Shown: positions 9,477 through 19,752, counted from the first letter of the stretch. The stretch is 64,000 bases of DNA from Schistosoma mansoni (GCF_000237925.1 NC_031495.1:2806407-2870406); one strand, 5' to 3'. A program made the numbers and translations. Notes: a model not told the origin generated them from the sequence alone.

Positions 9477-11900
9477 ATGAATAAAACAATGGAAAACAAT
9501 AAGCCTAAAGAATATTATGAACATAATATAACTTTAATATTAAATTCCCATGATAGTAATTCATTAGCAACCTCACATTGTTGTTTTCTGATGGATTTAA
9601 TTGATTCTAATGAAAGTTGTCTTCAGATTGTTATGAATGTTATCGATGACATTGATGATGATGCTTCTGCTGCTACTGATGATGATGATGATGATATGGA
9701 AGTTAATGAAACGATCTTGAATTCTCGAATCAATTTTAATCATCGATTAAAAGTTTACGAAGAGATTGGAAGTTGGAGTTATTGTGAATCTCTATACACT
9801 ATGTATTTAATGTATGATAATCAACAACAACCACAACAACAGCAATATATGTTAACTCAAAGTATAAATAATTTCATTGGTAACTTGAAATATGAAAATA
9901 AAGTGAATATTAACATTCTAGAAGTTTATTCTACACAAAATATCAAGATAGAATATCGTAGAATAGATTACAAAGATCATGAAATGATCCATGATTGTCA
10001 TGATGATTACAAAATTGAATCTCTATTTCTAACATTCAAATCATTATCTTCTATTATTGAATCATCAAAACCATTAGTTATTTTAACGAAGATTAATCCA
10101 AATGAAACTACAACTGACCAATCGTTTTCAGTATTTCCACAGTATATATGTAAGAACAGGATAGATTTTGTTCAGACGGATTTAGGAAATATCATTTCTG
10201 ACAGAACAAAAAGAAATCAGCTTCCACATTCAATAACTGGAGTCGATTCCAGACAATATCAAATATCTGACAAGATAAATGATAACATTGATTTATTAAA
10301 GAAAAAATTAATTAAACCTTTTGTTTTGAAAAATTTAAGATTACATATGATTAAGGATAACCTTGCAACTGCAGTTTCAACTATGTGTAAGGAAGTTAAA
10401 AAGGAAACCCAATATTCTTATATGAAACCAAGTTGTGAATTCATTAAAATGAAAGAATCAATTTCATTCTATCCAAAACTAAGTGAAAATGTATTTCTAT
10501 TAACTTCAATCGACAATAGACGTAACAGTTCTAACTCAATGTGTAAACGAATAAAACCCACTGAACCGATAATGAAAACAATGAATGTCGATACAGACAT
10601 GGAAACAAACATAATTGATGAGAATGAGGAAAATGATGAAATTTTGAGAAGTCATACTAAGTGTGAAACAACAAGTGTTCAATCAACTGAAAATATCAAA
10701 CAAAACATTGTGACCACCATGTGGCCTGATTCTGGGGAACAGATGGGACTGTCACATGACACGTTTCAGCTACAAACAGTGTTAAACCATGACGAAATAT
10801 CACCAATTGGTTCTTCTCAGTTTTCTTATCGAAAGAGACAAACTAAATCTCTTCATCTTTATGGGAGTACTAAACATATGATACCAAATGATTCGTTCTT
10901 TATCAACCCAACTACAAAACAACATACACATTGTAATGTACTCATTGATAATCAATCTACAAATCAACAAGTTTCATCACCGGGATTCTCTGCTCAACAG
11001 AATGTAAAGACTCTAAATGTAATTGGTGGTGCTTTTAGCAAAGATTTACAATCAGACATTAGTCCAAGTGACTTTAGTGAAAATACATATCGGAATTGTA
11101 TAGAATCGCTATCTTTTGTTTGTTCAAGTTTACCAAGTTCCTCAAATGTCCTCTCACAGTTTGAAGTAGCTGACACTTGTGACATAGAGTCTACTGGGTT
11201 TTCAAACCATTTTCATAGAAATGTCTCTCCTGTGATATATGGAAATTTATGTTGTTCACCTAGTGTTAACACTCAGGATGTCGCTACTTCATCCATACAG
11301 AAGACATTCCATGGGAAATGGGGAAATGAAGATTTAAGGGTTTGTTGCTTTTGTGACTACTCTCAAGATTTTTGTCTTCCACCTTGCTATAATAATAGTT
11401 CACCATTTTCTGACTGTTATCAATCTCATATATTCACATCACACTCACCCTCTATTCACTGTAGGTCTTCTGAGGTTCCACATAATTGCTGTCAGAATGC
11501 TTCATGCATTAGTGAAGTGAATACGATAATGCATGGTATTTTTGATTGGGAATTACAGAATATTCAAAAAAGTAGTCAGTTATATCAAACTATGGTTTGT
11601 GAAGAACGTATGAAAAGTGATCATTCAAGGAACTCATCACTAACAGATAAATCTACTGATAATCATGAACCATTGGGCACTGTCTTATTCTGTCCCTGGG
11701 ACAAATGCAATTCCACTAATTCCGTTAATTGCAGCTGCAGTTTTCTTCAATGGGTTGAGGAAACTTACTTAAATACCTCATATCAAGGAATACCTGGTGA
11801 TGACTGTTGTTGTGACGTCGATATTATGTATGTACCTGATAGTAAACCTGTTGTATGGGCTTCATTATCACTATTGACCAAGAAATTGAATAATTGCTAA
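9477..11900 (+). CDS. Orphan single-exon protein, 807 aa, unknown function
   Basis: A continuous frame of 807 codons, far longer than chance in DNA this AT-rich. A TAA lies immediately upstream in frame (9474). The annotated ATG is followed by a second at 9489 with a better context (ACAATGG), so the start may be four residues later. I recognise no domain. The N-terminal 100 residues hold a run of acidic residues (DDDDDD near residue 70); a Q-rich tract follows near residue 118. The middle is Lys/Asn/Ser-rich. The last third is Cys-rich, with CC and CxxC pairs (VCCFCDY, CLPPCY, NCSCSF, DDCCCDVD) and W-containing segments near the end (FDWELQN, FLQWVEE). No signal peptide or membrane segment is apparent. 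The Cys pairs could bind metal or be low-complexity. It may be a lineage-restricted nuclear or cytoplasmic protein; that is inference. Confidence 0.7.
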   Translation: MNKTMENNKPKEYYEHNITLILNSHDSNSLATSHCCFLMDLIDSNESCLQIVMNVIDDIDDDASAATDDDDDDMEVNETILNSRINFNHRLKVYEEIGSWSYCESLYTMYLMYDNQQQPQQQQYMLTQSINNFIGNLKYENKVNINILEVYSTQNIKIEYRRIDYKDHEMIHDCHDDYKIESLFLTFKSLSSIIESSKPLVILTKINPNETTTDQSFSVFPQYICKNRIDFVQTDLGNIISDRTKRNQLPHSITGVDSRQYQISDKINDNIDLLKKKLIKPFVLKNLRLHMIKDNLATAVSTMCKEVKKETQYSYMKPSCEFIKMKESISFYPKLSENVFLLTSIDNRRNSSNSMCKRIKPTEPIMKTMNVDTDMETNIIDENEENDEILRSHTKCETTSVQSTENIKQNIVTTMWPDSGEQMGLSHDTFQLQTVLNHDEISPIGSSQFSYRKRQTKSLHLYGSTKHMIPNDSFFINPTTKQHTHCNVLIDNQSTNQQVSSPGFSAQQNVKTLNVIGGAFSKDLQSDISPSDFSENTYRNCIESLSFVCSSLPSSSNVLSQFEVADTCDIESTGFSNHFHRNVSPVIYGNLCCSPSVNTQDVATSSIQKTFHGKWGNEDLRVCCFCDYSQDFCLPPCYNNSSPFSDCYQSHIFTSHSPSIHCRSSEVPHNCCQNASCISEVNTIMHGIFDWELQNIQKSSQLYQTMVCEERMKSDHSRNSSLTDKSTDNHEPLGTVLFCPWDKCNSTNSVNCSCSFLQWVEETYLNTSYQGIPGDDCCCDVDIMYVPDSKPVVWASLSLLTKKLNNC

Positions 11901-12030
11901 AAAGGACTTATAGATGTTTTTATAATTCCAGTACTTTTCAACTATATCTCTGTTATATGAGAATATCAATTTAATGCTGAATTACTAGGATAAGTAAACT
12001 TCATGAAAGTTGTGCTTCATTTTTTTTGGA

Positions 12031-12036
12031 AATAAA
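12031..12036 (+). promoter_or_regulatory. Polyadenylation signal AATAAA
   Basis: A canonical AATAAA about 130 bp after the stop codon of the 807-codon ORF, placed as expected for its 3' end. Confidence 0.5.
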
Positions 12037-12203
12037 GACGATTTCAATCTCATGAAATAATGTTCTGTAGATCATTGTGGATCACAGTTCTTTTTACAGG
12101 TACTTAAACAAGGTGATTGTTTTTTGGAAGATGAGTTTTTAAAGTCAATTCTTTGTGAAAAGGGCATCGAAGATTGAAATAAATTCTAAACATTTCCGCA
12201 TGA

Positions 12204-12352
12204 ATTAAATAGGAAGAAGAATATGTATTTGTAAAATCTCAGGGAATGAATTTGAAGTAAATCCAACGTTTCGTCTGGTAATCTGGTCCAAGATTTTTCA
12301 AGGGAATATCATTCGCTGAGATTTTATAAATATATTCTTCTTCCTATTTAAT
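12204..12352. repeat. Long imperfect hairpin (inverted repeat)
   Basis: Arms 12204-12251 and 12308-12352 are reverse complements over about 45 bp with a 3-nt indel and a few mismatches. Outer ends are ATTAAATAGGAAGAAGAATA and its complement. The spacer is about 56 bp. It could be a foldback MITE; no coding content. Confidence 0.75.
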
Positions 12353-13071
12353 GTCTTACATCAACTTGGCGCCCAAATACTGTGAAACTATTCGCTCTAA
12401 TTAAGACGAAAGTTCTTATATTCACATGAATTAGCTCTTGGTTTTGACCACTGTTTATTCAAGAACAATTATCATAGTGAAAGAATACTGATTTTTATAA
12501 AACAGAGTTTCTAACTTGATATAATTTAATAATTAGCTCGACGATTGAAATGTTAAAATAATGGTGGGGACTTAGTTTTATAAAGCTGCAATTTATACAT
12601 TGTTAATGACTGAAGTATGTACTTCTAAAGGTTTCTATTTATTAAAGTGAATCAATTAGTATTACATTATTCTACTTACTTTTGTGGTGTCTTGTCTACG
12701 TGGCTTAATGTTTAGAGAATTCATTTTTTTAAATTCGCACTTCCTTTGTTTTAGCCCCACTCTTTCAAAATCAGCTTGAGATGCTAAAAAATATCACTAG
12801 CCCTTATACAGAATGTGTAAGGTAATACCGGATACATAAATCTGTACTTATTAAGTAAATTACGTTTCATCAAAAACATCAGATGAATTAACTTTATTGA
12901 AGGTAAAGTATAACTCCATCTTCCACAAAAATTAGAAATGCAAAGTAGTTCCATCTTTTTGGAGGAAATAACGAGACTTTAAGGTCAATTAAGATATTAC
13001 AGACTTTAGTATAATCTCAGTCAACAATATCATGATTATGTACTAGGGTTTTCAAACTAAAAGTTGAATTA

Positions 13072-13410
13072 TAAGCAAAGATGAATAGTGGCTAGCAGTG
13101 GAATCCAGGAAGCACGTTTCTTCCTATTTGGGACTCGTCAGCTGGATGTACCTGCATCTCAGAGTTGATGTTCACTCTGGGACTCGAACCCAGTACCTTT
13201 CGCTTCAAACGCCATCACGTTATCCACTCAGCTACTGAGTCCTGATAGCCACTTGCTTGCGCAATGGGGTAAAGTTTAAATTCACTTAGTATTAATTGTT
13301 TGAGTCTTCCCATTGCTTATAATGCTTGTGAATTAAGGCAATATCGAGGCGATACGCACATTATGCACATATGCCAATAAGAGACTGACCAGCTGCAGTC
13401 CTAAACATCT
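13072..13410 (-). repeat. Family A (SM-alpha-like) hammerhead SINE, copy 1
   Basis: On the minus strand: A-box region around GCTGAGTGGATAACGTGATG, B-box GGGTTCGAGTCCC, hammerhead block with CTGACGA and GAAAC, and the tail ending in a CATCTTTGCTTA-like sequence. The associated AATCTTCCCAT...CTGTGCGTATTG segment that accompanies most copies follows at 13310-13400. Stem II carries a C-to-A change that unpairs its base. Confidence 0.8.
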
Positions 13411-13419
13411 GTAGATGGA

Positions 13420-13715
13420 GTCGAGTTTGACTATGATCACCAATACACTAAGTTTACGCGCCCAGAAACGACTTCGTCCCTTCGATTACTCGCAAACCAG
13501 AAGGCTTTAATTGGTCCAGATAAATTGTATTTATTGGCGATCTCGTGGTATCGAAAGAATACCGAGAAGTGCCAACGAGTACAGGCAAAATGGGCAGAGC
13601 GTACGAAAGTTCGAACCAAACAAGCGGATAGCGGAACAAGAAGTGAGTTTGATGCAGTCGAACAAGTACAGTAAAACAATCGCTGGTACAATTGGTTACA
13701 ATAGAAATAATTCAC
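13420..13715 (-). repeat. LTR-like repeat, family H copy 1
   Basis: Reverse complement of the same sequence as 14900-15250. Shared blocks are CCAGYGATTGTTT, TCGGTATTCTTTCGATACCA, GCCTTCTGGTTT and TGGTGATCATAGTCAA. The last could be the start of a primer-binding region following an LTR. Not assigned to a named family. Confidence 0.5.
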
Positions 13716-14130
13716 TTAGTATTGTTTGTTTGAATATTCCCATCGATGTGTTAGGACTGCAACTGGTCAGTCTCTAATTGGCATATGTGCATACTGTGCG
13801 TATTGCCTCGATATAGCCTTAATTCACAAGCATGGTAAGCAAAGATGAATAATGGCTAGCAATGGAATCCAGGAAGCGCGTTTCGTCCTATTCAAACAAT
13901 CAATACTAAATGAATTTAAACTTCACCCCATCGCACAAGCAAGTGGCTATCAGGACTCAGTGGCCGAGTGGATAACGTGATGGCGTTTGAAGCGAAATTT
14001 ACTAGGTTCTAGTCCCAGAGTGAACATCAACTCTGAGATGCAGGTACATCCAGCTGACGAGTCCCAAATAGGAAGAAACGTGCTTCCTGGATTCCACTGC
14101 TAGCCACTATCCATCTTTGCTTGCCAATAA
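13716..14130 (+). repeat. Family A hammerhead SINE, copy 2 (mosaic)
   Basis: A leading segment (13716-13820), then a short inverted piece of the hammerhead tail (about 13832-13890), then a full plus-strand unit with A-box GGCCGAGTGGATAACGTG, a mutated B-box (GGTTCTAGTCC) and hammerhead to 14125. The head-to-head arrangement suggests rearranged tandem units rather than one clean insertion. Confidence 0.75.
14050..14090 (+). ncRNA. Hammerhead ribozyme fold (family A), weakened stem II
   Basis: Stem I CCAG/CTGG (14050-14053 with 14087-14090) surrounds CTGACGA (14054-14060) and GAAA (14075-14078), with TTC as the cleavage triplet at 14084-14086. The C at position 7 of CUGANGA is a tolerated position. 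Stem II has one mismatch next to GAAA, so activity may be reduced. Confidence 0.6.
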
Positions 14131-14699
14131 AAATAATTGTTTCTGTTATTTCAATCGTGTTCTTGTCGAGACAAACCGGTCACTACACATCAATGGGAAG
14201 ATTCAAACAAGTATTATTAGGTGAATTTAAAAGTTGAATTGTTTTTTCCCAGACATAGTTTTTATTTAAGGCTTATACTTATCACTCATTTTTGCTAAAG
14301 GGGAATTCAACGAAGTTTATGTTTGTCATGGATATGTAAATTAATACACTAACATTTCTAATACCTTTTATGTGTTTAAATCTTTTGATGTAGCTAGCTG
14401 CTACATAAAGCATGCAGTTAACAGTTTTAGTGTAAATATGTCTAAAACAGTAAGTCCAAAATTTTATTTAAATGAAAACACGTATTTCGTATGAAACAAA
14501 GACAAATCTAGGACGAATATTAAATATTGGTTCTCTAAGTTTATCAGTCACGTGAAATTTTCCATTCGTGTTGGATAGAAGAAACATTTCTTTCCAGTTA
14601 GCTTCTCATTATAGATCTCTACTAATATTCATATAAAGGATCCTGTTAGAGATATGAAGAGGGTTGTCATTTCACAGCTGTCTACACTATGTAACGATA

Positions 14700-14766
14700 T
14701 TTCGTCTTGAGCGACCTGCAAAGGAAAGTGGGTTAGTCGGGGTCTTAGCGACCCAGGAGGGTGATT
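14700..14766 (-). repeat. Family D fragment
   Basis: GAGCGACCTGCAAAGGAAAGTGG through GGGTGATTGCAC parallels 43406-43470 of the second family D copy. It is a short diverged remnant. Confidence 0.5.
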
Positions 14767-14899
14767 GCACATATATATCAATGTAGAGCAGTGATAAGAA
14801 CTGGTAGAAAAGGATTATTTCCTTCCTGATGTTGTCTTATAATATATTTTATGAATAAGGAGGTAATGGTTCGTGAGGTCATAGAAGAGTGCGTGGTAA

Positions 14900-15250
14900 C
14901 CCACTTTTATGACGAGAAAGCGATTGGTATGACGGAAACATTTATTATTATAACCAATCGTACCAGTGATTGTTTCACTGTAATTGTTCGTTTAAGTGCG
15001 CCGAAAACGTACATTCTTCCGTTGCCTGTGACCTTCAAAGAACTCGAGTACGCACGGTAGTTCCACTTGTAAACTTTGGCACGATCTCGGTATTCTTTCG
15101 ATACCACGAGATGGTCAACAAATATATCTTATTACAGCCGTCAGCTGCCTTCTGGTTTTTGGCCTACAGAGGGATCCAACCTAATATTTGGTACGCAACC
15201 TTTCTGTAGTGGTGATCATAGTCAATCGCGACTCGATGCCGACTACAAGT
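14900..15250 (+). repeat. LTR-like repeat, family H copy 2
   Basis: Plus-strand partner of 13420-13715, ending in TGGTGATCATAGTCAATCGC. Short frames on both strands here are shadows of the repeat. No flanking duplication was identified. Confidence 0.5.
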
Positions 15251-15439
15251 GGTAAATGAAAATTGCAATATTAAGCTTTTAATAATATGATGTAAATCCG
15301 TATTTTTGTTGAGCCAAAAGGCTTTTATTATTTTAAAAAGGATATATATTGTATATAAGTTCTATGAACTATTGATTGTGAAATTATTTTTGATCCAATG
15401 TAGTTTATAAAATTTTACGAACTTATTGCAGTATTTGTG

Positions 15440-15720
15440 CGAACTAATGATTTCTATTTTATTCGATTACCGACTGATTATAAGTTTCAAATGAAATATG
15501 TTCATTCCATCTAGTTCTACCAGCCTGAAATTGTACAATTTCTTAGTCATCACATTGATTCGAGTATCTCTAATAATTACACTGGCGTCAGTGTGGAGCC
15601 TGTGACTGAACAGTTTGTTGGATCCATTTTGCAAGTGAAAATCCCTCCATGCATACATTTGTGGTTACTTCCTTACGTGTTCTTTATTTGTATATGTTGT
15701 TCACTTTTTTGATGCTAATT
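15440..15720 (+). pseudogene. Decayed copy of an unrecognised coding segment
   Basis: Resembles 22142-22345: both contain a TTCTACC...CTGCACAATTTC-like block and then a CATCACATTGATTCG block. The frame is interrupted here. It may be coding sequence of a duplicated gene or of a transposable element; I do not recognise the product. Confidence 0.35.
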
Positions 15721-15810
15721 AAGATTGTAACGTTTAATTTTCTTGGTTTTACTATCGTTTTTTATTGAGTCTCTATGTTCCTTACTGAACTGTATTTAGT
15801 TTGTTTTAAT

Positions 15811-16268
15811 TGTTATTATTCTGGCGGCTGCCATATTGACTGCTCGCTATTTGATTGTGCGGTTTGATTTTGACTGGGATCGTGCATTTTTGGTTGTAAT
15901 TTGGAGCACTTTCCCAGAAATTGAAACGCTGTGTTATAAAACAGCCGCTCAAACGGAATCTTACTTGATCTATCCAGAAAGGATAGAATATCACTTACCT
16001 TTTGGTGTTTTTGGTAATTTTCATATATTTCTTACCACTTTGTTATTCGTTGTAATTTAGATTGAATATTTTGGTGTCGATTGTCGGTTGAATAACTGGG
16101 TAGTAATATTTGTTTAGGTAAATTTGTACATTTGTATATATGATGAAATTTAGAATCGTTATTACTCGAAAACACTTTATTTTGATTTCAATTGAAACGA
16201 GTTTCTAAACTTTTACTGTAGTTATTCAACCACATCCAGACCTATTGGAATTTAGGTTTGGATTTTAC
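15811..16268 (+). repeat. 5' LTR of the BEL/Pao element
   Basis: The right end (GGTTTGGATTTTAC at 16268) is fixed by identity with the 3' repeat. The left end is placed at a TG dinucleotide near 15811 and is a guess. A 74-codon frame within it is not a gene. Confidence 0.6.
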
Positions 16269-16376
16269 GGTTCTAAACAAATATTAGTTGGCTGCTTGGA
16301 AGAACTTATAGTTCTGAACAAATATTGGTCGGTTAGCAGCTTGGTCCGCGTTTACAGTCCTGAACAAAAATTGGTC
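16269..16376 (+). repeat. Three imperfect leader repeats
   Basis: Just inside the 5' LTR a motif near GTTCTGAACAAATATTGGTCG recurs three times, starting at 16269, 16310 and 16355, spaced about 41-45 bp. It is likely a tandem expansion of the untranslated leader, perhaps including the primer-binding or packaging region. Confidence 0.65.
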
Positions 16377-16552
16377 GATAATTCGAGATACCCAACAATC
16401 GTGCAAAGAAGTCAATCCCTAAGCTGGTCGGAGAGGATGAAGACAAGGTTAACGACAAATCCCTTGGTACAAAGCAAGTTTTTTCTGATGTTTTTACGCC
16501 TCACGGTTCTAATGTATTTAAGGAGAACTATAGTGATAGTGATAGTGACTTA

Positions 16553-17452
16553 ATGTTAGATAAGGTAGCGAATCTCAGTTTAGATAAAGGAGAAAGAATT
16601 GGGCATGCAGTCCCGGGCACAATACCTAAGGTTCCTATAGTTGGGTTAAAGCTACCGAAAGTTGGGTTGTGTTATTTTGATGGAAAACCGAAGGAGTATT
16701 GGAAGTTTATAAAACAATACGATACTTACGTTGTGGCTAGAGTGTCTGACGATAGTCAACGTTTAATATATTTGCTCCATTATTGCAAGGGTAAGGCGAA
16801 GGCAGCCATTGAAGGATGTGTAATGATGGAGGCTACGTCTGGGTATAAGAGAGCTAGAGAAATTTTGAAACGATTGTTCGGTCAGGCTCATGTTATAGCA
16901 AGAGAGACGTTGGAGGATTTATTCAATGATATAAAGCACGGTTGTCATGACGCAGAACAACTCTCAAGTTTAGCCATAAGAATGGAGAATTGTAGCATGA
17001 TTCTAGAACAAATGAACTACACTGCCGACTTGAATTCGTTGGTTACATTAGAGAGAGTAGTGAGATTTCTGCCTCAACCTATGCAAAGGGAATGGGCCGA
17101 GCTGGTAGATAGATTGATGGAAGATGACAGAGAGCCAACATTCGCCGAACTCACCCAGTTTGTGGCAGCTAAAGCGAGAGTCGCTTCCAGTAGGTTTGGA
17201 CGATTAGCTGAACGTCCAAGAGGGGGAGTTATCACGAAGTCATGTTACCATTCGGTAGTGAGACCGAGGGATGTACCGATCGCAAGCGTTAGGTGCAGTT
17301 TGTGTTCAGGGGATCATGCAGTTTACAAGTGTACAAAGTTCTTGGCTCTCACGACAGAAGAACGTTGGTCGCACGTCAAACGTAAGAGTATCTGTTTTGT
17401 ATGCCTTAAACAAGGACATAAGGCTATGGAGTGTAAAGTGACTAGACTTTGA
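16553..17452 (+). CDS. gag: BEL/Pao gag polyprotein
   Basis: 299 codons. The N-terminal part contains the capsid-like region of BEL/Pao gags (LPKVGLCYFDGKPKEYWKF, then YLLHYCKGKAKAAIEG). The C-terminus has a zinc-knuckle of CX2CX4HX4C type (CFVCLKQGHKAMEC) preceded by a second Cys/His cluster (CSLCSGDH). Gag coats the element RNA and forms particles. BEL/Pao elements normally carry gag and pol in one frame. Here gag stops at 17450-17452 while pol continues in another frame with a 4-nt overlap, so a small indel or a frameshift signal separates them. The first ATG at 16553 follows a stop-containing leader. Confidence 0.85.
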   Translation: MLDKVANLSLDKGERIGHAVPGTIPKVPIVGLKLPKVGLCYFDGKPKEYWKFIKQYDTYVVARVSDDSQRLIYLLHYCKGKAKAAIEGCVMMEATSGYKRAREILKRLFGQAHVIARETLEDLFNDIKHGCHDAEQLSSLAIRMENCSMILEQMNYTADLNSLVTLERVVRFLPQPMQREWAELVDRLMEDDREPTFAELTQFVAAKARVASSRFGRLAERPRGGVITKSCYHSVVRPRDVPIASVRCSLCSGDHAVYKCTKFLALTTEERWSHVKRKSICFVCLKQGHKAMECKVTRL

Positions 17453-19611
17453 CGGATGTCCGAAGAGATATCACTCTGTTGCATAATGATTCGGCAAAGA
17501 ATAGATCAGAAGATAAACTGGCTACGGTAAACTATTGTGGACAAGATAGGCCAGTGGACAGTCACGTGTGTCTGGGAATGATCCCCGTGAGGTTGAGATC
17601 GGGGGACGCTGAGGTTGTAGGGTACGCACTTTTGGATAATGGTTCTGACGTAACTTTGATCAGGTCAGGATGTTTGAAGTTGCTTGGGCTGAATGAGGAA
17701 CAGTCGTCAGTGATTGTACAAACTGTGAGCGGTAATGAGACAACAAGGGTTACAAAGACACCTTTTGAAGTGTACTCCTTAGATCAATCTGGGCACGTTA
17801 AGATTGAAGGAGCCCTGGTAGTGTCGCAAATACCTGGGCATAAGCCGACGAAATCAGTTATGAGCAGCCTAGTTAAGTGGCCGCATTTGAGTGATGTACC
17901 CTTAGAGGTTATAGATTCTGGCGAAGTTGTATTGTTGATTGGTTGTGATGTTCCGGAAGCCCATTGTGTACTCGATCAACGGTTGGGTGGAAGAAAAAAT
18001 CCGTACGCAGTGAAAACGCTGCTTGGGTGGACCTTATTTGGACCTGCATCATTTTCGGGCTTGATGAAAAGAGTTAGTAATTTTATGAGTAAACTGCAGA
18101 CATTAGAAGACCAATTCCGTAAGCTCTACGATGTAGAGTTCGCCGATGTATATTCAAGCGATAAATCACTGTCAGTAGAGGACCAAGCAGCAAAAGAGGT
18201 AGTAGAAAGGGGCACTTTCTTCGACGGTAATCACTTCGTAGTTCCGATACCATGGAAAATGAATCCAAACATAAAGACGGGAAATTATGAGGCAGCAGTC
18301 AGTAGGTTACTTAGTTTGAAGCGTAGGTTGTTGAAGGATAGCAACCTACATTCCAGATATGCCAGAAGTGTTGAAAGTAATTTCGCTAAAGGTTATGCAC
18401 GAAAGGTCCCTGAAATACAGTTGAAGTCAGATTATCTCCCTCGTTGGTATTTACCTCATCACGTGGTGATAAATCCGAAAAAACCAGAGAAACTGAGAGT
18501 GGTTCTGGATTGTGCTGCTAAATGTACTGGGGTTTCGCTAAATGATATGATTTATCAAGGACCTGACACGACTGCAGAACTAGTTTGTATATTATTGCGT
18601 CTTCGCAAGGAAGCAATTGCCATCCGTGCAGACGTTGAAGAGATGTTCATGCAAGTTAAGGTCCCTGAATCTGATCAAGGAGCTTTAAGGTTTCTATGGT
18701 GGCAGGATGCAGATATGTCAAACAGTTGTGATGTCATTCATCGTACCTTGGGTGTACAATGGGATTGTGAAAGAGATGTTTTCAAGTTTTACTTTGACGC
18801 ACCGGAAAGGCCGTTGACGAGGAGAGGTATTCTATCTGTGGTGTCTTCCCTGTTTGATCCTTTGGGCCGAATTTCCCCAGTCTGTCTCACAGGTAAACTT
18901 CTGCTGCAAAAGTTGTGTAAGTCTGAAATAGGTTGGGATCCGTCGATCAATGAGCCTTATTTATCGACCTGGCTAAAGTGGGTGAACTTTATGCGACAGA
19001 TAGGTCACGTTATGACACCTCGAGGGATCAAGAATAAATTAGATGAACCTAACGCACAGGTGGAATTGCATTTGTTTAGTGATGCCTCCGAGATTGGTTA
19101 TGGAGCAGTAGCTTATGCACGAGTCAGTTATTTGAACGAACCGCCGTATTTTATTTTGTTGTACAGCAGGTCCAGGGTAGCACCTATAAAACCAGTCACT
19201 ATACCGAGGCTTGAGATGTCAGCAGCAGTTTTAAGCGTAAGGCTAAGTGAAGTTCTACTAAGAAGCTTACCCAATTTTTTCTGCGAAGTGAATTTTCATA
19301 CTGATTCCATGATAGTGCTGTATCACATTAAAAATACAGGAAAACGATATAGTACTTATATAGCTAATCGTCTCGCCATCTTACACCAGTACACCAAGGT
19401 TGAGCAATGGACTTACGTCAAATCGTCGGAGAACCCAGCGGACTGGACTTTGAGAGGTATACAAAAATTGGCCGATCTGGAGTCGTGGATTAAGTGCCCT
19501 ACTTTACTGCAAGCCGAGTTCGGTAGAACTATTACCGATTGTCCACAAACTATTCCGGACAGTATTGAGTTCAGAAAAACTGCTGTGGTTAATTTGTTTA
19601 GGTTAATTTGA
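17449..19611 (+). pseudogene. pol: BEL/Pao pol with catalytic RT core deleted
   Basis: 720 codons, opening without its own good ATG (TTG at 17449), as expected for a frame continued from gag. The aspartic protease is present (YALLDNGSDVTLIRSG). The RT starts with LPRWYLPHHVVINPKKPEKL and RVVLDCAAKC, then ADVEEMFMQV and LRFLWWQD. At about 18710 it jumps to RTLGVQWDCERD, which in relatives lies well over a hundred residues further on. The segment containing the YVDD catalytic motif is therefore missing. RNase H-like and linker regions follow (LHLFSDASEIGYGAVAYA, RLEMSAAVLSVRLSEV, HTDSMIVLYHIK). It ends in the 3' LTR before the integrase. It cannot encode a working reverse transcriptase or integrase, yet the frame is otherwise open. 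Confidence 0.85.
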
Positions 19612-19752
19612 ACATTTGTATATATGATGAAATTTAGAATCGTTATTACTCGAAAACACTTTATTTTGATTTCAATTGAAACGAGTTTCTAAACTTTTAC
19701 TGTAGTTATTCAACCACATCCAGACCTATTGGAATTTAGGTTTGGATTTTAC
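19596..19752 (+). repeat. 3' LTR (truncated) of the BEL/Pao element
   Basis: 157 bp matching 16112-16268 with two differences near its left end. The pol stop codon lies inside it. The upstream part of the LTR is missing. Confidence 0.8.

Larger units (their letters stand above)
15811..19752 (+). mobile_element. BEL/Pao LTR retrotransposon, deletion derivative
   Basis: A gag and a pol frame lie between matching terminal repeats: 16112-16268 and 19596-19752 are both 157 bp and differ at only two positions I can see, so the insertion is probably recent. The 5' LTR appears to reach back to a TGTTATTATT at about 15811. The 3' LTR lacks that upstream part, and pol runs straight into it with no integrase, so one deletion removed the end of pol and the start of the 3' LTR. 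A second deletion removed the heart of the reverse transcriptase. The element could only move with help in trans. A target-site duplication was not found. Confidence 0.8.

Noticed and set aside
16553-19611. An infectious retrovirus-like element
   Set aside because: No envelope-like frame, the RT core is deleted and integrase is absent; the domains are those of BEL/Pao retrotransposons.
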